Below, piece after piece: positions 13,101-26,861 of a DNA stretch of 64,000 nt (its first letter is position 1; every line of letters begins with the position of its first letter). Under the pieces are notes generated by a model. The model was not told the DNA's origin, made no database searches, and saw nothing but the letters and a program-made list of their open reading frames with translations. The DNA is from Malurus cyaneus samueli (Eukaryota > Chordata > Aves > Passeriformes > Maluridae): positions 39,498,307 through 39,562,306 of the forward strand of contig CM019236.1 in the NCBI GenBank assembly GCA_009741485.1, in the 5' to 3' direction. The position numbers and the translations under genes are program-made.

Positions 13101-16100
13101 GGAAAATTTTATTACTTGAGCTAGCTAATATTTGTGTTTGTGGGGAAGTGAAAAGAAATTGTGTCATTCATCATTGTTTAGTGTAAACCTGGGTGATACT
13201 ATTTGCATTATTTCAGATAGAAAGTGAAGTGCAACTAGTACTGAGAGTATGAACCTACGGAGGAAAAAATGTCCAGGGATCTCATCAATAACATCTGATG
13301 TCTTAACTTGTTAGGAGATACTGATATGCAAAGGCTATGGATATTAAAAGAAGAGATACACACTATATAGAATGAATTCTTAAATTTAATCATGAGGAGA
13401 GTAACAGTACTTTGATAAATATTTAAGTAATAGTAATTTTTGGAGTAAGGGGTATTGGAAATCTTTCTGGGATTTATTGCTTCTGAATACTTTGCATGCG
13501 TCTTTATGTTTGCTTTACTTATTTATTATGAGAAAAGATCCGTGTCATGACAATTTACTTTTCATTTTTCTTTCGACCTATGAGGCCTAGCTGCATAGGC
13601 CCTCTGTTTTACTGATTAGTAGCTTTTTGGTTTTATTTCTCTCTCGTTGGTACAATGTATAACTAAGCTGGATTTAGTAATAACAGTATCAGCTAACAGG
13701 CGTGATATTTGTATTGGAGCATTAGCGCTTAACGATGAAGAAGAAAATCAAGCGTCTGCCTGGGATTTAATAAAATAGCAAAGTTCAGAAAGATTTGGCC
13801 TATATCCCATATAACCAAAATTCTTGCTGGTTCAATGTCTATTGGCCAGCTTTGTTCTTTCAACTGGCTTTCAAAAGTAGTAAGGTTCTGATTCCTACCT
13901 TAGATATCCTCGAAAAATGTGTCCTGTTGTATTTCCCAGCGCCGGCTTGCGAATTGTGGTCAAATATTTCTGATTTTTTTTTGCTGTGTATCAAGTTCTG
14001 CTTTCAAACACTCTTTTAAAAATATCTGCCGCAGTACTACCTCTTAAAATTATGTCTCTCTTGCAAGTTTCTCCATATGGATTTTTTAGGAACTCTTGAT
14101 TTTCGTTTTAAGAGTCTATTTCAAATTTGGACCTCAGCCTTTTCTCATCAATCTTTGGCCTCGACTTTCCCATCAGAAGTGTGACTGAACTTATAATGAT
14201 ATATGCTCTCGCATTTGTAATCTTGAAAATAAGCAGTGAGCATTCCATATATACTATTAAATAGGCAAAACTAGCAGTACTATATACGGCACATTCTCAT
14301 AGCAATGAAAGCAGGATTTACACCCTATGTTATGGTATTTTGGTGTCTTCCTTATAGCTTCTCTCATGTGTCTTGTACCTTCCAACCTAAAAAAGAAAAT
14401 TATTAATTAGATAAGAAATGTGCTTATTGAGCAACTAGGTTGAGTCAGCATACTACTACGGCAGTAACTGGCCCATTATTTTGAATAAATACAAGCAGTA
14501 AAAATAATGATGGTTTATGAAAAATTACCTTTGGGGGCTCCAAATATACAATTCCGGAATTTATAGATGTATTTGGAGGGCGTACTTTTTGACCCATTTA
14601 TGTCATAACAATTGTTAAGAAACGAATGAGTTGCCTTCAGTGTACTCCAGTACCCTCACGACCCTGTATCCTAAAAAGAACTGCGGAAAGAGGTATTTTT
14701 TGTTTTCTTAACAGCTTGCCCTGATTGGGAAGTATAGGTACTAATGGTGTCTTTATTGTCTCTTAATGGAAAGCTTATAAGATGTTGCTTTTACTGTCTT
14801 CTTCTCGGTTATCCTTATTCTTATTGATAAATATTCGTCCAGCCGAGCAAATGGTGACCTAGGTTCCTATCTGCTTGAATTTTAAGTTGTTTTTGTTTGC
14901 TTGGGTTGGTCCTTTTTTTACTTATGAGAAAAAGATTAAATTCCATAAAGCAACAGTGGTCGTTCTTCAACCATCACTTGAACATACAAAGACACACGGA
15001 AGGAAGAACGTAAACTTATTGCACATAATGAGATAGCTTTATATAAACTTTCAGACTGTAAACATTTTATAGCTTGGGAGGAAGATAACAGGTAGTCAAC
15101 TTAAATGCGAAAACACATTAAAAATGAGTTTTTGACCTCTTTTAAATATGTGTATCAGTGGTGCACCAAGTAATTGAAAATACATTTAGGAAAGAAATAT
15201 ACTTGTAGTACTGGGAATAGAGGGTTAGTTATTTCATAATCTCCCTTCCTGCTAATGTATCTCGTATTTGTTGGCATAGTTCTAGTAGCTTTTGGTTGCC
15301 TAATGTTTTTTTTAAGAATTTTTTTGTTATTATTATTTCCTGTCAAGGCCTGACCGTAAGATTATGAGCTAATCTCCTAAGTTAAAAGTACAATTGGTTC
15401 GCTAGCGACATCATTGTTGGAATGACTGAGTGCCTAGGGATATTGGCAATCAAGACTCAGTCAGAAACTTTGAAAGTACTTTCAGAGTCGTGTGTGAAAC
15501 CTTGTTTTTTTCCACATCTCGAATCAGTTTCAGATGTCAATCACGAGATTTCCTTCAGGATTTGCTCTCGATCCCACACTGGGGAATTATTTACATGTCG
15601 TATGCACCTGTGTTACGTGCTCTCGTGATTGCTAGTGTGAGCCTGTATTATGGGTGCACATGCCTCATTCTCTACTGTGACAGCGTGGATAAAGAAAAAA
15701 GGGATTTCATAAAGCCCTTTTTTTGCTGACTACTTTTAAACCTTTATGCTCACGCGCGCATTAAAACCTTGACTGATAAGTAGATGCTACAAAAAAACTT
15801 TTAACCAGATGCTGACATGATAATAAGGACAATTTCTACAAAAAATCAACACAAAAGACGGTTGTAAAGATGAACCCGATGAGACTTGGCGATGGTTTGT
15901 TGATTCGCTAGATTTTTGACCCTTTCAAAGAACTTTACGCAAACTTGGTTGTGTTCGGCACGGAATAAATGTTGTTCAGTGTGGTCGGCTTAAAAGGTCG
16001 TGGTGTGGACCATGTCTGTAGGTGGAAGATATGGATTGATGAGGTTATGAATGAATTGGTATGAGCCCAGTAAATTATGAGTACCACACTGAGAGATGAA

Positions 16101-19100
16101 ACTGCCCATATTTTATGGTGGAGGTATTTGTATTATTTTTATCAAAGTGGCTTCCTTATATCCATAATTTTTAGTTTTTATAGAAAATTATTAATATGTT
16201 ACTATAATACATAATATATTTTCTTTACTATTAGTAGACCATATTTTATAATATCTTAAAAGAGTTTCGCAAATTAAATCTTGACTTTACCATGTTGTAT
16301 TTTGATCATGAAAAGTGGAAAAAGTATCTGCTTTGATTCATCTCATATAGAACTATCTTAAGGGTTTTTTATTATTCAGTAGTAAAAATGATTTAGGTGT
16401 GAGGTTTGTTTCTATGAATGAATGTAATAATGTTCCGCTGTTCTGGGCAGAGAAGCTAGCTGGAAAAACCCCAAAATGATCATCCCTCACTAACGGAGAC
16501 ACCTTTTCCATTGGAGTTTACATTTGGATTAATGATGTATAATAATTGATAGATAGTTAAAGCAGTTGATTTCCAACAAGATTTCTAGCACCTCTTAAGC
16601 ATATTTACCCAGTATGTGTTTTGTCATGGATTAAAGGTTTTTGTCGTATGCTTCTTATGATTTAAGAAGTTAATCCTAGGGCGCTTGTGTAGGGTACCAT
16701 TCTCTTGTAGCTTTACTATAATTGAGTACGGATACCTATTCGACAGGTATAAGCACTCTAGATTATAATAATCTCCCTTTTACATTGGTTCGTCTCAAGG
16801 TATCTATTTGGAGACACAATGTTGCTAAGTTTGCCACCTCTACGGCTCCTTAGACATTTGATGAAGTTGAGATGAAGCTGAAAACGTATAAGTTAAAAAA
16901 GCAATATACTTGAGAGAATAAAAGAAGAGACTTGAATACGACATGAGCTTTCTGCAGACACTGCTTTTCAATAGAAAACAATTTATTAAGTATATGTAAG
17001 ATCCAATGTATAGTTCTGTTATAGCCTCCAAAAGTTGCTCGGGTCTGGAGTAAGTTCCGCTGTCTTCATTTCTGTACGTTGGGAAGCTCTACAAAGTGAT
17101 TATGGTTTACGACCTCTCTGAAATTGATTTCGCTTCATGGTTATATGTAAGAACCATTTGTCTTTAGTTACCTCGTTATAATTGGGTCAGAGAATTAATA
17201 AATATATAGATACACTCAGCTTTGCTTCCGATAGTGCTTGTGATAGATCAGCCAGTAAGCCTTTCCTTTGTTTATCACACCATCTGTGGGTTTATGAATC
17301 TCAGAAGGTTTCCGAGCGCTGATGTTCGTAAGAAGCTGAATAATTTGCACACTCAGAGGGGTGTAGTATGCGTGACTATTGTTGAGGCTAGTAGTAGAGA
17401 AGATTAGTTAAATTCTTTCAATTTTTGGTAGCCCTGAGGTGTTTGAAAGGTTGTTGCACCAAAAATAATGTTGGAAACGATGAGCTACTGGTACATGGTA
17501 TTTTGTCTCGAGTGATCACTGAAGAGATATAGAAAGTCTATTCATGCCTTTTGGACATTTTCTGTATAAATTCTCTATCTGTGTCGTGAAGCAAAACTGT
17601 CTTGAAAGTAATCTGAATATGAACTAATCAGCCAGACATTTTGCTGCATTTCAGGAAAGTGCAGGGTACCTGGGGCTCCATGTAGTTTAATTCTCGTGCT
17701 CATATGTGTCCAGAAACCAAACCCAACATTTAGCGAATCCAATGGCCTATTTTTGCTTTCTTAAGCTTATAGGTTAACATAGAATCGGTTCATTAAAGTG
17801 AGTAATATTGTATTCCCCACTTTGTTTGTTAACTGTTAATTTTATATGGGAGTAGATCGTACGATATTCCTCTGATAGTAGAGAGAAACACCGCATATGA
17901 AATTTTGCTCCAAATTGTAGCGATAAAGATGGGACGTCTGTGTAATTTTTTCCTCTGAATGGATGCGTTGTACTGTATCCATTCTCCATCTTTGAATCTC
18001 GTTTAGTGTATTGTGTGAACTGCTGCAAAGTTATAAGCACCCCTTCACTTATGTGAGGACCATTCCTATTGGTTTTGATGATAGCACAATTACCTTTGTC
18101 CCAAAAAAATTATATGGATTGCGAGTGTGGTTATCCCATTTTTGGTAACTGTTTCTATTATGTGAGTTGAACTTTTAAATCAATTGAAACTTTGACTTCA
18201 AAATTCTCTTTTTATGTGGCATTTATGGGCGATAACTGGAAATTTTTTTAATTACATGGGCTTCATGATATTTTCATGATTTTAAATGGATTATTTTTTA
18301 TTGATTTCAAGATTTTCATAATTTGAAAGATTTTTCTATTGTTCGTTCGACTCAACCGTCTTATTAAAGTTTCTTTGTATAGCTCTGTGAATTTATGAGC
18401 TTATTGTTTTTTCGCTCGCGGGTTTGTACACGCATTACCCTTGGTTAAGCATTCTAGCAAGTGAGCTATACAAGAAAAAGGTAAGTCTCAAATAGAAATA
18501 AGACGCTAAAGACCCTCTCTATTAAGAAATCTGAACAGAAAAAAAGATGCCTCGCGTGTGGTAAACATGAGCCATGGTTTCTGCCTTAGATTTTGTGGTG
18601 TTATTTGTGCCCATTTTTAAAAAAAAATTGAAATTTGGGAAGTCGTAAAATTAAATAATTCAAGAACTTCCCTGTTTTCACCGAGAATTCGTTAATTATG
18701 GATCTTGTTCGAATTTCTCTTTGTACTTTACTTTTCTCACCCCACCCAGTGCTGTAGTTAGTGAAATGGAAGTCCCATAAGTTAAGCCCATGAGCATGAT
18801 GGAATTGTTCCTATTTCTTTCTTACAGTTTAACACATCAGTTTTTGGTGTTCTCCAATCTAGTAATAAGTTTTCCCAGTTGGATCCCGAAAATGAATAGG
18901 CATATAACCCAGCTCAGATAATGACGAGGTTAATTTTCAAAATGAGTAGGTGGAATTGAGGCTTTTAGGTGACCTTTGATAATGAAGCCCCCTTACACCT
19001 CCATGAACCATGAATTGGACTATTTGTTACTTATGTGTCTATATAAGATGAAATTTGCCAACAAAGGTATACTAGGCCAAACATATTGAGAATTAGCATA

Positions 19101-22100
19101 CATGTTAAAAGCGAAATAGCGTGACAAAAATTCTCATTTCAGATTGGCAGGGTCATTCTGGCTACTGCCTGGCTGCCCAAGATGCATCAACATGAGTATA
19201 GAGCAATACTAAAATCTAAAAATCATGTTAAGCGCAAAACTAGAAGGGGAGATGGACTGGGGTAAGGATAATAACAAATATGGTGAAGACAAAGTTTGAG
19301 AATAAGGTACATGCACTCCATAGTTATGGAAGTGCTGATTTGTTAGGAAACGGGTTGTTTTACCGATATGAATCCTGTAAAGCAAGATTTCTTGAATAGA
19401 AGGAATTTGGCCCGCACTTCGTTTGCTATATTATTCATGTTCTAGTAATATGCATTTGATTTATTCTGTAATGAACAATGAAATATAACTTTATCATGCA
19501 AATAATTATGGTTATGTATGTGTTTTGTGTAAAAATACCCTGATGTACCTTTCTTGCTATATATATAATTCTCTGTTATACACCAAGGTGACTTCCTAGT
19601 GTGTGGGCATTGTGCAAAAACATAGTGCTCTCTCTCCGATAGATAATAGTCCCTGCCATAATTTAGTGTGATGGGCTATTACTAGGGCTGAAGATATTCC
19701 AGTTTGCTTCGAAGGCTCATTTTCTCAGAGTTTTTCACAAAAAATGTAAAAAGCTGGTAAAAACTACACTAAACTTGTGTATTTTCACCTCTCAACCTAA
19801 TTGAAGCATAGTTTCCATAATGAACCTTTAATTAAATAAGGAAGTAAACCTAAAAGAAGAATATATAAATAAGAAAACAGTTTACTTCCTTTTCTCTGCC
19901 TAAAGTGCTGACACCTTTAAAATTAAAGCGCCCAGCCCTGATAGCTGCTTTCAATAAAATAGGAACAAAAAAAAAAATAAAACAGTTAAATTAAATTATG
20001 AGTGATATTTTGACTCTTTTACCATTAACACCGACCTATTGTTGCCGATTTATTTTTGGTCTTTGGAATATTTTCTTAACTTAGGTATAACAAAACTTAT
20101 GTGTAAAGTTAATATTTATGCAAGCCTCTCTGATTCTGAATGAACTTTTAAGTGTCCTGTTCCACAGGGGGATTACACAGTAGACCAAGTATTCTACGTA
20201 ATATAAGCTGAAAAAAAAAATCTCCATGTGGAATATATAATGGCACTGAATGGTATGGTTTGACTATAAACAATCTTTCTGTAATTGAAGAGTTAATATT
20301 GTAATAATAAAATTCCGATTGAGTTTTAACAAGACTTGCTAACTATTTAAGAAAGATAGTATCCTGTTTCCATATTAATGCAATATTTAGATTTATTTTC
20401 TTATGGATTTTTTTTGAAACAAGAACAAATTGAACAGGCTTTTTATAAAGCGAATTTCATATCAGACTAAATAAAAATGTATTTGCATTCCAAAACAACT
20501 CAATATTTGCGAAATTCTTAATCCTTCATAATAATTTTAATGTAATCAAAGTTATCATTCCATTAGAATCAGCTGATTTTTAATCTGTTGTATGTATAGC
20601 TATTGGAAGATAGAGCTGTGATGGTAGAGCTTATAACACCTAGTAAAAACCTTTCTGATGACTGTTAGCATCATTCCGTGACAGTATTCTGATGCTCTAG
20701 AGGAAATTGCAGCTTAAACAACACCAAAGCTTTTTCCTTCTTTTCAGTGCTGGATGACAGTATAGATTCCCCACTTCATTCATACACTCTTGCTTATTCT
20801 TACATCACTTTTATCTGGTTTAGCTTACCAAATTCCAAGTTCTGAAAAAGGCTTACTGCTCAGGTGCATGTTGTTTGCAATTTAAAGAGGCTTGTTAGGA
20901 TTGTTCTTGTGTTTGTGAAGAGAAAAAACCTTTCGCTATTCTCTTTTCATTAGGCCATGTTGATTTTAAATAAATGAAGGAAGGCTAAACATTGCGGATG
21001 TAGCTTTTGTCTTTGGAAGTTTTTTATCTCATGGGTCGAGATAAGACAGTTTAGTAAGACAGGAGCCCACACATGCAACAAAAAGCAGGGATTTTGTTCC
21101 GACTTCCCATTGTTCAGACAAAGTTCAGTCTCTCCAGGAAGGCAGGGTTCCACCACGTGTGATGGTGACTTGGAAAGATTGCAGAGCATAGTTCCAAAAA
21201 GTCCTTCCTTCCTATTCTAACCCCAGCTTTCTGCCCACTTCGAACATGACACCGTGTGAGGTGTTGTAATGAAAGAGCTTTTTTCGCATATCAGTTAACA
21301 GTTTGTATCTTTACAATTCTGAAGACCTACAGGGTCTGGTGCACATTGGTAGTCTGGTGACAGATACAACTTTATTTCACAAAAACTACGCTCCCATGGA
21401 TTTTTCACCACTTTGTGGACTTTCATTTGTGCCTTGTGACTTCATTTTCACTCCTATCCACATTCTAATTGGGGAAAAAAAAAAAAAATGTGAAATCCTT
21501 TTTCTACTATGCTGTATTAGATCTTTTTTTTGTTGTCGTTAATTTGCTAGAATTATCTCTTTTCAGAGTACTTATGGTGGAGCTAATTAATGATACTTTG
21601 AAATAATTTCTTCAGTTAATTTTTAAAAACTTATATAGAAGGGATTTGCTTTCATTTTCTTCAATACCACTGCTACCCTTTGATTTTTTTCCTGTTTTCA
21701 GTAAATTTTATTATTGCAGTCTCAATGTTAGTGCTTTCAGCTTTGAAGTAGTTTCTTGTGAAGATTTATAATCCCTCTTTATTGAAATGTTTGGAACCTT
21801 ACTGTCTATGTAACCTTTCTTAACTGCCAGAACCATTCTTTTTTTAAATGTAAACTTTTTCCATTCCAGCTAAATAAAAAGAGGCCTCAAAATATATTAA
21901 AGCATAATATGACACAAGAAATCTAGATAAGCCACATGCTATCCTCAAATTTGTTTTGTATCTGGAAACTGTGAAATTCCTCAAAATTGAGCATGAAATT
22001 CTTTCCTTTGAGTAACCATAGAAGATGTTTGTGATAGAATTTTTTTTTTTATTTTCAACTTTCTGAAAAGAGGAAAAGATATTCAGTGTTTTCATAGAAA

Positions 22101-23760
22101 TACTTTTAAAAATGAAAAAAATAAGTATTTCAAACAAGTACTGTAGCTGGGAGTGAAAATTAGTTTTGTATCTGAGCATCTCCATTATTGCTTGGCTTGC
22201 AACTACGTTTCATATAGTTAAAATGGGGCTTGGATCCACTTTGCCTGTGGTAAACTGAGTCATGTATTAATCCCAGGCAACTGTGATATGTCCCATATTT
22301 GCTTAAATACGCTAAGATGGGTGAAGCTTTCAGCAAAGAAATTCAGCTGTAATGATTTAGGGAACTGATTTAGAGAACTAATGTTGCCTCCTTGAGTGGG
22401 ATTTTACCAGCACATATTATGGTTTCATACTTGAAAGAAAGTACTCCTATGTTTTAGAAGTCCTGTATTGATCCCACAGTTAATGTAAGTGTAATCTTAC
22501 AGAGGAAGAATTGCTGTGAGATCAATAAAGCCAATCTTCCTCTATATAGTTGTACATAACTTAGTTTTGCGTCCAAAATGCTTTAATCTTGTATGCTAAC
22601 ATAATTATCAGTGAAGGCTTGTTAACTATGAGCACTACAAAGTCTCACCTTAAAATTCTGAAATCAAAGGACTGTTCCAGTGTTTTATTTGAGTTTTGAT
22701 GTTGAGTGCTTTAAAAAAAAAATAAAAAAAGAAAAACAAAATATATGAATGTTGTGAATAATCTAGCAATACAGTAAGGGACTGCAAGGCCTCTCCTATG
22801 GAAAATACATTCAGAGATATGGCTGCAGTCGGCTGAGTGATGATTGAAAGGAAGATGTGATTTACTCAAAAGTCAATGAAGTCATAATGACTTTTATTTT
22901 TTTTAATCTCGCTTATCATCTCTACTGAGGGAAAACACAAAAACCTGTAATGCTTTAGACCAGATAACTATTCTTGCTTTATAATTTAAAACACTCAGGA
23001 AGCTGGTGAATTGATGACCTGAAATTCATCCTGTTTAGGGGGATCTGCATGACTTTGAGCTGTTATAGAAGGTACTAAATCATGCCAGTTCTAGCCTTGC
23101 ACTCCTGGTATGAATGTTAAGTGGAAGCTTACATGATTTTTAACAGTGAAAGTTTTCGCAGGCAAAGTAAATGAACAAAAATTAACAATGTTACTGGATT
23201 ATTTTGCTCACTTTCAATCAACATAGATGTAGCTATGTAACTGTATTATTTGAGGCAATTTTTTTTCCTGGTAATTTCATTGTTGTAATGAGACTGGGTG
23301 AGAATTACCTTAGTAGTTTGAAAATTATAGTTCCAGGGAATATAAATGTGCAAATGCCATATTGTGATTAGTTGTGATCAAGAAAAAACAGTAAATAATC
23401 CCTAGCTAAAATAGATGTCTGAGATGTTATTTTCAGTTTTAAATCATGTAAAGCTTTCAGAATATAATGACGTATAATTTCATTTAATTTAAATATTTGG
23501 TTTAATTTAAATTTTAAACCAAATGGTTTAATTTAAATTTTCCTAAATTTAGGTTGGTGACTGGGCTGATCTGAATATCATTATGCCCCTGTGCTTCCTG
23601 GTCTACAGTTTGAAAGAGGTTCAGGGCATCAAGCAATGGGCCTAATAAGGCTGGGTAATGCGTCTATTCAAAGGGTCTCGTAGTGCCTCGGCAAAGAAAA
23701 TTTCAGAATCTACGGGCTTTGGCCTAAGCCAGACATTATATTCTAGCAATATATTCCTCG
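10153..23760 (+). repeat. Copy B of the duplicated locus, error-rich
   Basis: It is colinear with about 28800-38530 of copy C, recognisable from about 11400 onward. Examples are the 'acttcctcac'-like block near 11450 (compare 28820), 'gatactgatatgcaaa' near 13318 (compare 29909), 'gagctactgg' near 17480 (compare 8530) and 'aacttgtgtattttc' at 19770 (compare 34825). Error density is high to about 19800 and falls after that. About 21775-23240 is practically identical to 36660-38130. Quality drops again in the last 150 bases before the next gap. The first 1.2 kb (10153 to about 11400) could not be aligned with confidence. No gene is seen. Confidence 0.87.
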
Positions 23761-23785
23761 NNNNNNNNNNNNNNNNNNNNNNNNN
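23761..23785. other. Assembly gap, 25 N
   Basis: Exactly 25 undetermined bases, the same size as the gap at 10128. The left flank corresponds roughly to about 38530 of copy C, while the right flank begins sequence lying upstream of copy C. The join therefore runs backwards along the locus and cannot be a simple sequencing gap in a linear region. Confidence 0.98.
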
Positions 23786-23858
23786 CTCATATTACGTGTT
23801 GCTCTTTTTAGTTATATGTGTCAGTATCTTGTTGAATGATTTCATCCCTTGTCAACAT

Positions 23859-23900
23859 TTTTTTTTTTTTTAATGGTTTTTTTTTTTTTTTTTTTTGGTT
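23859..23900. repeat. Poly-T tract pair
   Basis: Two long T runs separated by a short AATGG spacer, followed by further T-rich sequence to about 23920. The length of such homopolymers is unreliable in long-read assemblies. It lies just after the second N gap. Confidence 0.85.
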
Positions 23901-24799
23901 TTTTTGTTTGTGTTGTCTTTTCCGATTCCATAGATACTTAATTGTTTATATTAATTTTGTGGCTTTAATTAATGTAGATGTGCATTTAGAAAATACCATC
24001 CCAGAATGGGCATGTGTCCTTTTCTCAGCTGTTCACACTGGATAAATTTTAACTATTTAATCATTGAACCAGGAATACCCATACTAGAGAATTTTTAAAA
24101 TGTTTCTGTCATTCTTCCTACTCTGCTACTTGCCACTAAAGAGCTATGTGTGGGAGAAAGCAGTGATGGAGATGATGTTCCTTCCTCTGACTTTGGAACC
24201 CCACTGCTAAAAACATGTTAGAACCACATTTGCAGTAATGGACAATTTCAGTCAGAGAATCAGGTACTGTTTGGTACAAAATATTTTTTCAGACATTTTA
24301 AAATGTTGGATGTTGGTTAAACTGCAATTTTTCATAAAACATAACCAGGTAAATAGTCTGTAAATAGCAGTGGGTGGTAATCACTCCATATGTTATTTTC
24401 TTGGAGTAAAAATAGTGCTCTGTTTTATAGTATCTTTTAATCTCTGCCTAAAAATATTTGACAGATAGTATCTTGATCCACTTAAATTTCTTCTAATCAA
24501 GTAATTCATTGTCATTATTCCAGCAATTAATCTAGCATCACCGAGAGAAGAAATCCTGCCAGATCAATATTATCTGTATTAGAATAGGGAGTTTTTATGG
24601 AACAAGAATTGTGATATTTCTTCAGACGTAACAGAAATTTTATTATCAAAGCCTAACTGCAAGGCTCAGGGAAGGAAAACTTTTTGGTAAAAATAGCAAG
24701 TGGTCTTTCTTAAACTCTGTTTTTTTCAAAATATAATTAATGAACAGAATTCAGAGCAGCATACTTCTTCATTAAGTGGTTCTAAAATAAATCTACATA

Positions 24800-25030
24800 G
24801 ATGCTTCTTGAGGGCCTTTTGTGCCCATGCCCCAGTACCAGCCCTTTGAGTGGTTGCAAGACGCATCTCAGCCCACCCTTGAGTCCACAGCTTCTCCCTA
24901 TTCTGCTGCCCAAATGTGGACCCAGAGACCTTGCTGATATTCCAGGATTGCTACAAGACAATCGTGAGTTATGTATCTGGAATCTTGCTCCCAGACTCCT
25001 TCATCCCTTCTGAAGCTGGGCCTTCTTGTC
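24800..25030 (+). other. GC-richer island, unassigned
   Basis: About 230 bp rich in C (ccctgccc and cccagac-like text) within AT-rich DNA. One frame is open from 24801 to 25013 (70 codons, proline- and leucine-rich) but matches no protein I recognise, and I see no clear splice sites. An old repeat remnant or degraded exon are both possible. I assign no function. Confidence 0.35.
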
Positions 25031-26861
25031 CTCTAAGCTAAAGCATTCCTCATCACAAGTTTACCACTGATGATGTTAAAATTTGAATGTCCCCTTTCCA
25101 TTCCTGTACTTGTATAGCTTTGAAGATACTGGGTTTTTTTTATTATGCTTGAGCAGTCTGATTTTGTGGCTCATATGTTAAAATAGAAATTACAGCTCAT
25201 GTACTCGGCTCAGTACCGCGTTTCAGGGTGTAGAATGTGGACATGAGCAAAACACAGATGCCCATGTCTTAGTCTACTATGTTTTCAGAGAAAATTAAAT
25301 TGAGCAATGGTTCCTGGTCCAGATTTTTTAAGGACTTGAAAATTGATTAATTTGCTGAGAAATATTTACATTTTTATGTAGGAAATACAATTTTTTTTAT
25401 TGCACTAGTTATTTTTAAACTGAATCAGTTACGGTGAAGTTTGCTGTATTATGAAATAATGTTGCACGATCATTCAAAACAAAGGTTTGTGGAACCAGTC
25501 TGTCAGGGACACTCCTTTTTTTGTAAACTATCTCAATTCCCTTTTGCAGGCATCAGAAACTCAGATGCTCAATTGTTTCATTTTACCTTGGCCTCATATT
25601 TTTCCCTGAGAAGTTCTCCGAGAGTTGGAATTGTATCTGTTTCTGACTCGTGATTTGGCTGCTGTGATAAGCCTTAGCTACCCTGCTCATCACTGTTTCT
25701 TACTATTGGTGAGAAATGTGCAGTTTTCATAGAGATATGAGTAGATGGATCCTTTGGGCTTGGATGCATGCTTATATATTTGAATATTTGAAGCAATAAC
25801 TCATAAGAAAAGTAGAGCATGGTAGTCACTAAAGTTGTGTGCTGCTGATAATCTGTAACATGTCATCTTCTGTGTGTTTGCAAATGGATTTACTCACAAA
25901 AGTTGATTGTTCATGCCAGCACTACATGCACAGTGTTGCTGCCTCATGTAGTTTTTATGCTGACTTTTGATATTGTATATCTTCTATGTAACTTCAGCAT
26001 CCAAACAATTGCATAAAAAGATTGGCTTTCAAATTATTTTCTTTTTTTTTTTTTTTTAAAGTATTAATGTTTCATATTGTGGAAGAGAATAAAGCCACTT
26101 AATGAGTTATCTCAGTGAAGGCATGAAAAATCTGCATGCCGCTCTAAAGGATTTTAAGTCTTTCTGGGCCCTCATTCCTTGTCTAAGGAAAGACTTCAGC
26201 ATGGACCTAGCTGACATCAGCGCCTGTAAAAGAGCAAGAATATATTGCCTGATTTTCCCTCATTTTGAATCTCACAGTGATTGTGCATCTTAGCTTTTGT
26301 TTTGGTTTTGATTTTGAGAATGGATTTTATTTGGGAACTAGGCAACATTGATCGTATTGTCAGGTAATGCAAAATCTGGAAAAATAAAACAGAAATGGCA
26401 AACCACTAAGAAAAAACTTTTCATAATTTGAACAAAATATTATTGGAACTTCTTATATTTTATACAATTTAAAATCAATTAATTTTTAGCGTGCAAGATT
26501 GCTCTTGTAACTGTACTCACAAATCTAAAAATAAAGGATTTATGTGCTGGTGGAGTTCTTGTTATTTTTAAATAATCCTGACTTTAAGCTTTCTTTTAAT
26601 TAAATTGACATAGATTTGTTCGTTTTTTGAAAGTGACTCATACTGCGGAGCTCTCTTTGACCTTTATTTCATGCTCATCTTTAACATGGTTTTTCTATTG
26701 ATGTTTATTCATAATTACGTTCATGAATGCAACACAGAACACAGGCAATTTAATTACAGATATCAATGCAGAACCTGCCTAAAGATGATCAGGAAAATAT
26801 CTACTGTTACTCTTCAGGGTAAGTTTCAGAGTTAATTCTAATATGACTTCACAGTAAAAAC

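Larger units (their letters stand above)
23786..26861. other. Non-coding stretch before copy C
   Basis: No gene is recognised. It holds long T runs at about 23859-23900 and 26042-26058, and one GC-richer island at about 24800-25030. Its last part (from about 26090) is the clean counterpart of the noisy sequence at the start of the window. The rest appears only once here. Confidence 0.6.
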
